The position numbers and the translations under genes are program-made. From CAZYBG01 sp964645155 (lineage in GTDB: Bacteria > Pseudomonadota > Alphaproteobacteria > Rhodobacterales > Rhodobacteraceae), in the NCBI GenBank assembly GCA_964645155.1, contig CAZYBG010000062.1, positions 1-18,740 of the forward strand: a stretch of 18,740 nucleotides of DNA, read 5' to 3'. Of the stretch, positions 1-6,227 are shown in pieces. The notes below the pieces were generated by a model. That model saw only the letters and a list, made by a program, of their open reading frames with translations. It did no database searches and was not told the origin of the DNA. Positions within the stretch are counted from its first letter, which is position 1, and every line of letters begins with the position of its first letter.

Positions 1-361
1 CCTGCTTGGCCGACTGCGCCGCGATCCGGCCCATGTCGACCGGCGGCACCTCGTCGATGATCTCGTCGCCGACCTTGGGGTCGTCGAGGTACTGCTTCGC
101 CTGCGCGACGGTGACCTGCGCCTGGTAGTTCTCCACCGCATCGTCCTCGACCACGGTGCGCACGCGGGTGAAGTTCGCGCGGCCGGTCTTGCGGTCGATC
201 TTCACGCGGATGTCCATCTCGGCGCCGTAGCGGGACTTGGCCGCACGGGCGAGGCTTTCCTCCATCGCCTCGATCACGAGGCCGGGGTCGATCATCTTCT
301 CGCGCGCGACCGCCTCGGCCGTCTGCAGAAGCTCAAGCTGGTTGGCAGAGGTAATCGCCAT
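1..361 (-). CDS. nusA: Transcription termination/antitermination factor NusA, N-terminal part (cut by window edge)
   Basis: NusA binds RNA polymerase and modulates pausing, intrinsic termination and antitermination. My reading of the minus strand from the ATG at 361 gives an open frame of 120 codons to the window edge, beginning MAITSANQLELLQTAEAVAR. It includes EAMEESLARAAKSRYG and the later region DDPKVGDEIIDEVPPVDMGR. This is the NusA N-terminal RNA-polymerase-binding domain; the S1 and KH domains lie outside the window. The start lies 3 nt after the rimP stop codon, so the two genes are almost certainly co-transcribed and translationally linked, as is usual for rimP-nusA in bacteria. Nothing looks broken in the visible part. 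Confidence 0.93.
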   Translation of the reverse strand, partial: MAITSANQLELLQTAEAVAREKMIDPGLVIEAMEESLARAAKSRYGAEMDIRVKIDRKTGRANFTRVRTVVEDDAVENYQAQVTVAQAKQYLDDPKVGDEIIDEVPPVDMGRIAAQSAKQ

Positions 362-364
362 CTC

Positions 365-964
365 TCACTCCCTTTCCTCCGCCTCGTCGGCGGCAAGCTC
401 TTCCTCGATGTCGTCATAGCGGGCGGCGTCGATCCGGCCCGCATCCTTCTTCTGCTGCAAGGCTTCGCGGATCAGCTCGTCGGTCAGGACGAGCTTCGCC
501 TCGGACAGCCAGTCGAACTTAAGCCCGATCGTGACCGGCTGGCCCTCGGGGCCCTCGATCTCGATCAGCACCTCGTCGCCCTCGGTGCCGCGCAGCGCGC
601 CCTTGAAGCGGCGGCGGCCATCGATCAGCTCGGTCGTCTCGAGCCGGGCCTCGAACCCGTCCCAGGCGTCGAAATCCTTCAGCCGGGTCAGCGGCCGGTC
701 GATCCCCGGGCTCGACACCTCGAGCGTGTAGGCATCCCCGAGCGGGTCCTCGACGTCGAGGACGGCACTGACCGCGGTCGAGATCCGCGCGCAGTCCTCG
801 ACTTCGATCCCGCCGTCGGGTCGGTCGGCCATGATCTGCAGCGTCTTGCGCTGCCCGCCCAAAAGGCGGATGCGGACAAGCTCGTAGCCCATCCCCTCGA
901 TCGTCGGCTGGACGATCTCGGCGAGGCGCCGGTCGATGGCGGCTTTGGCGACAAGGTCGGTCAA
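365..964 (-). CDS. rimP: Ribosome maturation factor RimP
   Basis: RimP assists maturation of the 30S ribosomal subunit in the cytoplasm. The 199-residue product starts MTDLVAKAAIDRRLAEIV and contains the hallmark segments LQIMADRPDGGIEVEDCA and YTLEVSSPGIDRPLTRL near the end of the N-terminal domain. A C-terminal SH3-like domain with a Glu/Asp-rich tail follows. The frame stays open upstream to 1189, but that extension is low-complexity and crosses a terminator hairpin. The TTG at 964 is therefore chosen because it matches the family N-terminus; the ribosome-binding site in front of it is weak. It is followed 3 nt later by nusA. An intrinsic terminator lies only 17 nt upstream of the start (982-1005), suggesting attenuation of the operon. 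Confidence 0.93.
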   Translation of the reverse strand: MTDLVAKAAIDRRLAEIVQPTIEGMGYELVRIRLLGGQRKTLQIMADRPDGGIEVEDCARISTAVSAVLDVEDPLGDAYTLEVSSPGIDRPLTRLKDFDAWDGFEARLETTELIDGRRRFKGALRGTEGDEVLIEIEGPEGQPVTIGLKFDWLSEAKLVLTDELIREALQQKKDAGRIDAARYDDIEEELAADEAEERE

Positions 965-981
965 GGCGGGTGTCCAGAAAC

Positions 982-1005
982 AAAAAAGCGGGCCGAGCGG
1001 CCCGC
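982..1005 (-). terminator. Intrinsic terminator in the rimP-nusA leader
   Basis: On the minus strand a perfect 7-bp stem (GCGGGCC with GGCCCGC, 4-nt loop) runs from 1005 to 988 and is followed directly by six T residues (982-987). This is a textbook rho-independent terminator. It lies between a promoter-like sequence (1062-1089) and the rimP start (964), so it may act as an attenuator, or as the end of a short leader RNA of about 70 nt. On the plus strand it has no T-run and should not function. Confidence 0.75.
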
Positions 1006-1061
1006 GATCGTCTGCCGGTGGAGCTTCGGGGGTGGAGACCGACGCGCCGCTGTCACTGGCG

Positions 1062-1089
1062 ATATACGCGGCCGCGGGGGAGTCTGCAA
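1062..1089 (-). promoter_or_regulatory. Candidate sigma70 promoter for rimP-nusA
   Basis: Read on the minus strand, TTGCAG (1084-1089) and GTATAT (1062-1067) are separated by 16 nt. This would start transcription near 1055 and give a leader of about 90 nt carrying the terminator at 982-1005. The -35 half keeps only the TTG and the match is modest. Placement upstream of the operon and the absence of a better alternative are the main support. Confidence 0.35.
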
Positions 1090-1136
1090 GTGCCGACGCC
1101 AGTGCCCGCGCTAGTGCCCGCGCGGGTGCCCATGCC
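1089..1136. repeat. 12-bp tandem repeat, four copies
   Basis: Four consecutive 12-mers are seen: AGTGCCGACGCC, AGTGCCCGCGCT, AGTGCCCGCGCG and GGTGCCCATGCC. A degenerate fifth copy follows (1137-1148). The array lies just upstream of the putative -35 element of rimP. Its period is a multiple of three, so it also prints as a 4-residue repeat in translation, but no gene is supported there. Confidence 0.8.
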
Positions 1137-1278
1137 GGGGCGCATTGCGATGACCGCGCTCCCGATCCGCGCCGATGCAGGGCCCGCAAACCGGCGGCTC
1201 TCCGCCCGGTCGCGGGACGTCATGGAACATTCCGGCCCGTCGCGCGTCCTTGAACTGGTTGAAGGAAGGGAGAACCTC

Positions 1279-1539
1279 ATGCGAAAATACCTGCTGATCG
1301 TGCCGGCCGTCGCGCTGACCGCCTGTGTCGAGACCAACGAGGGCACCGTCGCCGGGGCGACAGTCGGCGGCATTGCCGGGGCCGCGCTTGCGGACGATGG
1401 CGACCGTTTCGAAGGTGCAGCGCTCGGCGCCGGCGTCGGTGCCGTGGCCGGCACGCTGCTTGGCCGCAGCCAGCAGCGCCCCGACGAATGCGTCTACCAG
1501 GACGCCTACGGCCAGCGCTACGTGGCCGCCTGTCCGTAA
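1279..1539 (+). CDS. Small glycine-zipper outer-membrane-type lipoprotein
   Basis: The 86-residue product has a lipoprotein signal peptide, MRKYLLIVPAVALTAC, with lipobox LTAC and lipidated Cys16. Two glycine-zipper stretches follow (about residues 22-36, GTVAGATVGGIAGAA, and 46-62, GAALGAGVGAVAGTLLG), typical of the glycine-zipper 2TM/17-kDa surface-antigen family. It ends in a short Cys-containing tail (ECVYQDAYGQRY). Such proteins sit in the cell envelope and probably pack as paired membrane helices; the molecular role is not established. The ATG at 1279 is chosen over upstream starts because the signal peptide begins there and GGAAGGGAG precedes it. The gene converges on the DUF1491 gene with a single base between the stop codons. 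It appears to be transcribed alone. Confidence 0.85.
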   Translation: MRKYLLIVPAVALTACVETNEGTVAGATVGGIAGAALADDGDRFEGAALGAGVGAVAGTLLGRSQQRPDECVYQDAYGQRYVAACP

Positions 1540-1540
1540 T

Positions 1541-1873
1541 TCATGCGTCGAGCCCCGGCTCGTCCAGAAGCGTCCGCCCGGCCCGGTCCTCGATCTCGAT
1601 CACCCAGAGATCGGGGTCGAACCGGGCCTGGCGGGCGAGCGCCTGGTCCACGCCGGCTTCCGCGCCCTGCGCAAGGATGACCCAGGCACGCGCGCCGGTC
1701 ATCAGGTCGAAGCTGCGCTGGAACGCGACCGCCTGGCCGTCGAGCGTGGCGAGCTTGACGATCACCGCCCCTGCGGTGTCGTCACCCCGACGCGCGACAT
1801 AGGCCGGGATCCCGGCCATCTCGAGACGCCGCAGATAGGCGCCGACCCAGATGCCCGCGGCCAGCCGCGCCAA
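1541..1873 (-). CDS. DUF1491 family protein
   Basis: This 110-residue cytoplasmic protein of unknown function resembles the alphaproteobacterial DUF1491 family. The recognisable parts are WVGAYLRRLEMAGIPAYVAR, RRGDDTAGAVIVKL and, near the C-terminus, DPDLWVIEIEDRAGRTLLDE. No catalytic motif or membrane segment is visible. It begins with TTG at 1873, five bases after the era stop codon, and is the last gene of the acpS-lepB-rnc-era operon. There is no stronger start upstream that does not overlap era. The family assignment is from remembered motif similarity; its function is unknown. Confidence 0.8.
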   Translation of the reverse strand: MARLAAGIWVGAYLRRLEMAGIPAYVARRGDDTAGAVIVKLATLDGQAVAFQRSFDLMTGARAWVILAQGAEAGVDQALARQARFDPDLWVIEIEDRAGRTLLDEPGLDA

Positions 1874-1878
1874 GCCGT

Positions 1879-2787
1879 TCAGCCCCCGCCGGAGAAGTCG
1901 AGCCCCATCTCGGAATAGCGCTCTCGTTCCTCGAGCCAGCCGGGCCGCACCTTGACGATGAAGAACAGGTGCACCTTGCGGCCGAGGAACTCCTCCAGCT
2001 CCAGCCGGCTGGCCTGCCCGACCGCCTTCGCGGTCTCGCCCTTGCGGCCGAGCACGATGCCCTTGTGCCCGTCGCGGGCGACATACACGATCTGGTCGAT
2101 GCGCACCGACCCGTCGTCGCGCTCCTGCCAGGCCTCGGTCTCGACCGTCAGTTCATAGGGCAGCTCCTGGTGCAGGCGGAGCGTCAGCTTCTCCCGCGTG
2201 ATCTCGGCGGCGATCATCCGCAGCGGAAGGTCGGCGATCTGATCCTCGGGGTAGAGCCACGGGCCTTCGGGCATCTCGCCGGCAAGCCAGCGGCGCAGGT
2301 CGTCGACGCCGTGGCCGCGCTCGGCCGAGATCATGAAGGTCTGCACGAAGGGGAAGGCCGCGTTCATCTCCTGCGACAGGGCCAGCAGGCTTTCGGCCTT
2401 CACCCGGTCGATCTTGTTGATGGCGAGCGCGACGGGGCGCGGCCCGATCCGGTCGCGGAGCGACGCGAGGATCGCGGCGACCCCCGCGGTCAGGCCGCGC
2501 TGAGCCTCGATCAGCAGCACCACGACATCGGCGTCCGCCGCGCCGCCCCAGGCGGCTGCGACCATCGCCCGGTCCAGCCGGCGACGCGGCCGGAACAGAC
2601 CCGGCGTGTCGACGAACACGATCTGCGCTGCGCCCTCGATCGCCACGCCGCGGATCCGCGCGCGGGTCGTCTGTACCTTGTGGGTGACGATCGAGACCTT
2701 GGCCCCGACCATGCGGTTCAGCAACGTCGACTTGCCCGCGTTGGGCTCGCCGATCAGCGCGACGAAGCCCGCTCGTGTCTCAGCCAT
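1879..2787 (-). CDS. era: GTPase Era
   Basis: Era is an essential GTPase that binds the 3' end of 16S rRNA during 30S assembly. The 302-residue product has all G motifs: G1 GEPNAGKS (13-20), the switch region around TTRARIRG, G3 DTPG (60-63), G4 NKID (124-127) and G5 SAERG from residue 154. A C-terminal KH domain follows with GIVLGRKGE as its RNA-binding loop. The ATG at 2787 (MAETRAGFVALIGEPNAGKS) overlaps the last 8 nt of rnc, implying translational coupling. Longer open frames upstream are read-through of the rnc region in another frame. The order rnc-era is conserved widely in bacteria. Confidence 0.97.
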   Translation of the reverse strand: MAETRAGFVALIGEPNAGKSTLLNRMVGAKVSIVTHKVQTTRARIRGVAIEGAAQIVFVDTPGLFRPRRRLDRAMVAAAWGGAADADVVVLLIEAQRGLTAGVAAILASLRDRIGPRPVALAINKIDRVKAESLLALSQEMNAAFPFVQTFMISAERGHGVDDLRRWLAGEMPEGPWLYPEDQIADLPLRMIAAEITREKLTLRLHQELPYELTVETEAWQERDDGSVRIDQIVYVARDGHKGIVLGRKGETAKAVGQASRLELEEFLGRKVHLFFIVKVRPGWLEERERYSEMGLDFSGGG

Positions 2788-3469
2788 GCGCCACCTCCAG
2801 CTGCCCCAGCAGCGCCTTCGCCGCAGCCTGTTCGGCCTGCCGCTTCGCTCCCGCCGTCGCCCGCGCGGTTGCCCCGTTCGCCAGCCGCGCCTCGATCGTG
2901 AAGGTCGGGGCGTGGGACGGGCCTTCGGCCGACAGTACCACATAGTCCGGCGGCGGCAGGCCGCGGGCCTGCGCCCATTCCTGCAGCATGGTCTTGGCGT
3001 CATGCGCGGTGGTGCCGGCAGCGCCGATCCGCTCCCGCCAGAGGCGCAGCACCATGTCCCGCGCCGCGCTGAACCCGGCATCGAGGAAGACGGCGGCGAT
3101 CACCGCCTCCATGGCGTCGGCCAGCGCGCCCTGGCGCCGCCGGCCGCCGGTCAGCATCTCGCCGCGGCCGATCCGCAGCACCGCGCCGAGGTCGATCTCC
3201 GCCGCGACCTCGGCGCAGGTCTCCTTCCGGACGAGCGCGTTCAGGCGGGGCGCGAGCTTGCCCTCGGCGGCCGCCGCATCGGCGCCGAGCAGCGCATCGG
3301 CGATCACCAGGTTGAGGACCCGGTCGCCGAGGAATTCCAGGCGCTGGTTGTCGGGCCTCGCGGGGCCGGTCTTCGACGGGTGCGTCAGCGCCTCGATCAG
3401 CAGGTCGGCCTTGCGGAACCGGTGGCCAAGCCGGGCCTCGAACGCCCTCAGATCGGCCGCCAGCTTCAC
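2780..3469 (-). CDS. rnc: Ribonuclease III
   Basis: RNase III cleaves double-stranded RNA, including the rRNA precursor. The 229-residue protein has the signature NQRLEFLGDRVL (41-52), the second active-site block ADAMEAV with Asp118 and Glu121, and a C-terminal dsRNA-binding domain starting near residue 155 (AKTMLQEWAQARGLPPPDY ... AGAKRQAEQAAAKALL). Glu45 and Asp49 are present. Gln42 stands where E. coli has Glu38, which as far as I recall is common in alphaproteobacteria. The start is GTG at 3469, overlapping the lepB stop as GTGA; earlier starts would run through lepB. It overlaps era by 8 nt at its 3' end. Confidence 0.96.
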   Translation of the reverse strand: MKLAADLRAFEARLGHRFRKADLLIEALTHPSKTGPARPDNQRLEFLGDRVLNLVIADALLGADAAAAEGKLAPRLNALVRKETCAEVAAEIDLGAVLRIGRGEMLTGGRRRQGALADAMEAVIAAVFLDAGFSAARDMVLRLWRERIGAAGTTAHDAKTMLQEWAQARGLPPPDYVVLSAEGPSHAPTFTIEARLANGATARATAGAKRQAEQAAAKALLGQLEVAHG

Positions 3470-4266
3470 TCCACCGCCCTGAAGTAGCGGTCGGCGCGCC
3501 AGGTCCAGAAGAAGAACATCGACCGCCCGGCCGACGAGAACATGATCCGGTCGGCGCGACCGATCAGGTACTCGGCCGGCACGAAGCCGACGCCGCCGAC
3601 AGCGCGGTCGTACCGGCTGTCCTGGCTGTTGTCGCGGTTGTCGCCCATGAAAAAGTACTGGCCCGCGGGCACCGTGAAGACCGGCGTGTTGTCGCCGAAA
3701 CCGTTCTCGATGTTGAGGATGTGATGCGTACGCGTGCTGCCGTCGGCCAGCGGCAGCGTCTCGACGAAGCGCGACTTGGCGCAGGCCCCGCCCTCGCCGA
3801 CCGGCGCATTCTCGCAGCGCGGATAGGTGCCCTGCGGCCCCTGCCGCGCATAGACCTCGGTGAACGTGCCGGCAGGCTCGACCGGAACCGGCTGGCCGTT
3901 CAGCTGCAGCCGCCCGTCGACCATCTGCACGGTATCGCCCGGCAGGCCGATCAGCCGCTTGATGAAGTCCTGTCCGTTGACCGGGTGGCGGAAAACGACG
4001 ACGTCGCCCCGCTCCGGCTCGGACGCGAACCATCGGTCGTTGATGAAGGTGCAGATCGAGAACGGGCAGGAATACTGCGAGTATCCGTAGGCCATCTTGT
4101 TGACGAACAGGAAGTCGCCGATCAGCAGCGTGTCCTTCATCGACCCCGAGGGAATCCAGAACGGCTGGAAGAACAGCGTCCGGAACACGCCTGCGATCAG
4201 AAGGGCGTAGACGATCGTCTTGACCGTCTCCCAGATGCCTTCCTTCGCTTCCGCGCGGCTTGCCAT
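3466..4266 (-). CDS. lepB: Signal peptidase I
   Basis: Type I signal peptidase removes signal peptides from exported proteins at the periplasmic face of the inner membrane. The 266-residue protein has an N-terminal transmembrane anchor (about 15-32) followed by the catalytic box PSGSMKDTLLIGD with nucleophile Ser42. The general-base box is RHPVNGQDFIKRLIGLPGD with Lys103, and the conserved GDNRDNSQDSR box starts at residue 208. The start at ATG 4266 is preceded by AGGA at suitable spacing; open frame farther upstream overlaps acpS out of frame. It lies 56 nt after acpS and overlaps rnc by 4 nt. Length and motifs are normal for Gram-negative LepB. Confidence 0.97.
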   Translation of the reverse strand: MASRAEAKEGIWETVKTIVYALLIAGVFRTLFFQPFWIPSGSMKDTLLIGDFLFVNKMAYGYSQYSCPFSICTFINDRWFASEPERGDVVVFRHPVNGQDFIKRLIGLPGDTVQMVDGRLQLNGQPVPVEPAGTFTEVYARQGPQGTYPRCENAPVGEGGACAKSRFVETLPLADGSTRTHHILNIENGFGDNTPVFTVPAGQYFFMGDNRDNSQDSRYDRAVGGVGFVPAEYLIGRADRIMFSSAGRSMFFFWTWRADRYFRAVE

Positions 4267-4322
4267 GTTGCTTGTCCTGCCTCTTGCGTCGCGCGGTTCT
4301 TTGGGCGCGCCGGCAGGCCAAG

Positions 4323-4748
4323 TCAAGCCTGCGGGCCGCCGCGGGGCGCGGCGAGCGGGCGCGCCTCGATCACCACGAAGGCCTGCGCCCAGGGATGGTC
4401 GTCGGTCAGTGTGACGTGGACGACGGCCTCGTGCCCCGGCGGCGTCATCGCGGCCAGCCGTTCCGCCGCCCAGCCCGTGAGGTGCATGACCGGCTGCCCG
4501 GACCGCAGGTTCGACACCGCCATGTCCTTCCACGAGATGCCCATGCGCAACCCGGTGCCCAGCGCCTTCGAGCAGGCCTCCTTTGCCGCCCAGCGCTTGG
4601 CGTAGGTACCCGCACGGTCGCGCCGGCGCTCGGCCTTGCGCTGTTCCGTCTCGGTGAACACCCGGTTGCGGAACCGGTCGCCGAAGCGCGCGAGCGTCGC
4701 CTCGATGCGCGCGATATTGGCGAGGTCGGTACCGATGCCCAGGATCAT
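4323..4748 (-). CDS. acpS: Holo-[acyl-carrier-protein] synthase
   Basis: AcpS transfers 4'-phosphopantetheine from CoA to apo-acyl carrier protein, activating it for fatty-acid synthesis. The 141-residue protein begins MILGIGTDLANIARIE, with Mg-binding Asp8, and contains the second signature RWAAKEACSKALGTG with Glu57. It heads the acpS-lepB-rnc-era-DUF1491 run. In many proteobacteria pdxJ directly precedes acpS, but here a gene on the opposite strand intervenes. AcpS therefore probably has its own promoter in the 164-nt gap 4749-4912; the AT-richer segment near 4809-4830 is a likely place, although no strong -35/-10 pair was found. Confidence 0.96.
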   Translation of the reverse strand: MILGIGTDLANIARIEATLARFGDRFRNRVFTETEQRKAERRRDRAGTYAKRWAAKEACSKALGTGLRMGISWKDMAVSNLRSGQPVMHLTGWAAERLAAMTPPGHEAVVHVTLTDDHPWAQAFVVIEARPLAAPRGGPQA

Positions 4749-4912
4749 GCCCGAGGTTACCTTGGCGCCCGAGCCGGGGGCAACCGTGCCCGTCGCGCTC
4801 GCGGGATGGTTGAAACTTTATCCTTTCCACTGGCCCACCGGCTTTTTCTGGTGCTTTGGCTGCAAGTTGCACTAGGCTCCGACCCGGCTGGAGAACGAGT
4901 CTGGGGAGCGCC
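4749..4912. promoter_or_regulatory. Divergent control region between acpS and the secreted-protein gene
   Basis: These 164 nt lie between two divergent genes and must serve at least the plus-strand gene. The segment 4809-4860 is noticeably richer in A and T than its surroundings. No convincing sigma70 pair was found on either strand. A TGGC/TTGC pair at 4857-4870 resembles a sigma54 site but has spacing one base too short. Confidence 0.35.
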
Positions 4913-5431
4913 ATGCGGAACATCCTTCGTGTGACCACGGCGGTCATCGCGACCTTCGCCCTGGCTGCGCCGGCGGCGGTGCGGGCGCAGGACATCGACG
5001 CGGCGCGGGCGGCGCTCCTCGCCGCGTGGGAGGCGGCGCCACTTGAGGTCAGCAAGGCGATCTTCGTCAGCGAACCGGCCGCTGGCTACGGCCTCTACGA
5101 CGAGCGCGCCGACGCCGCCTTCGCCGCGGGCGACCCGATCTACATCTATATCGAGCCGGTCGGCTACGGCTGGAAACCGGCGGGCAGCCTCAACGAATTC
5201 GGGCTGAGCATCGGCCTCGTCGTCAACGCCGAGGCGGGCACCGAAGCCTTCCGCGACGATGAGTTCCTGACCCTCAGCACCCGGTCGACCGAACGCCCGA
5301 CCGAGTTCTTCGGCAACGTCACCCTCAACCTCTCGGGTTTTCCGCCGGGCTCCTACGTGCTCGAGCTTACCCTGGGCGATCTCGCCTCGGACGAGACGGC
5401 CGAGGTCTCGCTGCCACTCGAGATCGAATAG
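4913..5431 (+). CDS. Secreted (periplasmic) protein of unknown function
   Basis: I do not recognise the family. The 172-residue product starts with a clear Sec signal peptide, MRNILRVTTAVIATFALAAP, and a probable cleavage site AVRA before Gln27-Asp28. The mature part of about 146 residues is rich in alternating hydrophobic residues. It ends in a beta-strand-like pattern (PGSYVLELTLGDLASDE, then AEVSLPLEIE), which suggests an all-beta sandwich. It has no cysteines and no catalytic motif. The ATG at 4913 is used because the signal peptide starts there, with GGGGAG just upstream. The gene lies between pdxJ and acpS on the opposite strand and converges with pdxJ, so it looks like a separately controlled insertion in an otherwise co-oriented group. 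Confidence 0.8.
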   Translation: MRNILRVTTAVIATFALAAPAAVRAQDIDAARAALLAAWEAAPLEVSKAIFVSEPAAGYGLYDERADAAFAAGDPIYIYIEPVGYGWKPAGSLNEFGLSIGLVVNAEAGTEAFRDDEFLTLSTRSTERPTEFFGNVTLNLSGFPPGSYVLELTLGDLASDETAEVSLPLEIE

Positions 5432-5453
5432 CCCGGCGACAGCCTATCGGGCT
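5430..5453. terminator. Possible shared stem-loop terminator between convergent genes
   Basis: AGCCCG (5430-5435) can pair with CGGGCT (5448-5453) across a 12-nt loop. The element spans the stop codons of both the secreted-protein gene (5429-5431) and pdxJ (5444-5446). Neither strand has a T-run after it, so it is at best a weak bidirectional terminator or a 3'-end stabiliser. Confidence 0.3.
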
Positions 5454-6217
5454 CCGACCCCGCCCTCGCGGCGCGCGTCGTCCATCAGCCGCCGCATCTC
5501 GGCAATCGCCGGGCCGAGGCCGCGGAAGATCGCTTCACCGACCAGGAAGTGGCCGATGTTGAGTTCCATCACCTCCGGCAGGGCGGCGATCGGCTGCACC
5601 GTATCGTAGGTCAGGCCGTGGCCGGCATGAACCTCAAGGCCGAGGCCATGGGCGAAGGCGGCCATCTCTCTCAGTCGGGCGAGTTCGGCGTCGCGCGCAT
5701 CCTGGTATCCCTCGGCATGGGCGTCGCAATAGGCGCCGGTGTGAAGCTCGACCACCGCCGCGCCGATCCGGTGCGCCGCCTCGATCTGCCGCCGGTCGGC
5801 GGCGATGAAGATCGACACGCGGCAGCCCGCATCGCGCAGCGGCGCAATGAAGTGCGCCAGCCGGTTCTCCTCCCGCGCAACCTCGAGCCCGCCCTCGGTC
5901 GTGCGCTCCTCGCGCCGCTCGGGCACGATGCACACGGCGTGCGGCCGGTGGCGCAGCGCGATCCGCTGCATCTCCTCGGTCGCGGCCATCTCGAAGTTCA
6001 GCGGCAGCGTCAGCGCGTCCATCAGCCGCGTGATGTCGTCGTCCGAGATGTGCCGGCGATCCTCGCGCAGATGTGCGGTGATCCCGTCGGCACCGGCGTC
6101 TTCGGCCAGCTTCGCCGCGCGCACTGGGTCGGGATAGGCCGATCCGCGGGCATTCCTGACCGTCGCCACGTGATCGATGTTGACGCCCAACCTGAGCTTT
6201 TCGCGTGCGCCTGTCAT
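5444..6217 (-). CDS. pdxJ: Pyridoxine 5'-phosphate synthase
   Basis: PdxJ condenses 1-deoxyxylulose 5-phosphate with 3-amino-2-oxopropyl phosphate to make pyridoxine 5'-phosphate, the DXP-dependent route to vitamin B6. The TIM-barrel protein shows LGVNIDHVATVRNARG (Asp15, His16), GITAHLREDRRHI (His49, Arg51, Asp53), NFEM with Glu76, the HTGAYC block and HAGHGLTYDTV. ATG at 6217 (257 residues) is preferred over GTG at 6226 because GAGG lies 8 nt upstream of the ATG. It starts 10 nt after the DUF2062 gene, so it is probably the last gene of the rpoZ-rsh-DUF2062-pdxJ operon. It shares the isoprenoid pathway metabolite DXP with ispH chemistry. Confidence 0.96.
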   Translation of the reverse strand: MTGAREKLRLGVNIDHVATVRNARGSAYPDPVRAAKLAEDAGADGITAHLREDRRHISDDDITRLMDALTLPLNFEMAATEEMQRIALRHRPHAVCIVPERREERTTEGGLEVAREENRLAHFIAPLRDAGCRVSIFIAADRRQIEAAHRIGAAVVELHTGAYCDAHAEGYQDARDAELARLREMAAFAHGLGLEVHAGHGLTYDTVQPIAALPEVMELNIGHFLVGEAIFRGLGPAIAEMRRLMDDARREGGVGAR

Positions 6218-6227
6218 TCCCTGCACC

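Larger units (their letters stand above)
965..1278. other. Intergenic region between rimP and the lipoprotein gene
   Basis: This 314-nt stretch has no credible gene; the open frames crossing it are low-complexity Ala/Arg/Ser translations. From left to right it holds the minus-strand intrinsic terminator (982-1005), a sigma70-like promoter on the minus strand (1062-1089) and a period-12 tandem repeat (1089-1136, with a decayed copy to 1148). The plus-strand leader of the lipoprotein gene then follows, with its ribosome-binding site near 1264-1272. I could not find a convincing promoter for the plus-strand gene, nor a tRNA. Confidence 0.6.

Noticed and set aside
1006..1278. A tRNA gene upstream of rimP, as in the E. 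coli metY-rimP arrangement
   Set aside because: No T-loop GTTCRA motif with matching acceptor stem could be found on either strand.
4304..4325. TTGACT on the minus strand upstream of lepB as an internal promoter
   Set aside because: The -35 resembles consensus but the matching -10 position (CAAAGA) is poor, and lepB is plausibly transcribed from the acpS promoter.
4857..4871. Sigma54-like TGGC ... TTGCA pair upstream of the secreted-protein gene
   Set aside because: The distance between the two elements is one base shorter than the strict -24/-12 spacing, so it is unlikely to work.
3466..5055. Very long N-terminal extension of lepB (and similarly of rnc to 4321)
   Set aside because: The extra residues are out-of-frame readings of acpS/lepB and have no family similarity. 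The normal starts have ribosome-binding sites and the expected N-termini.
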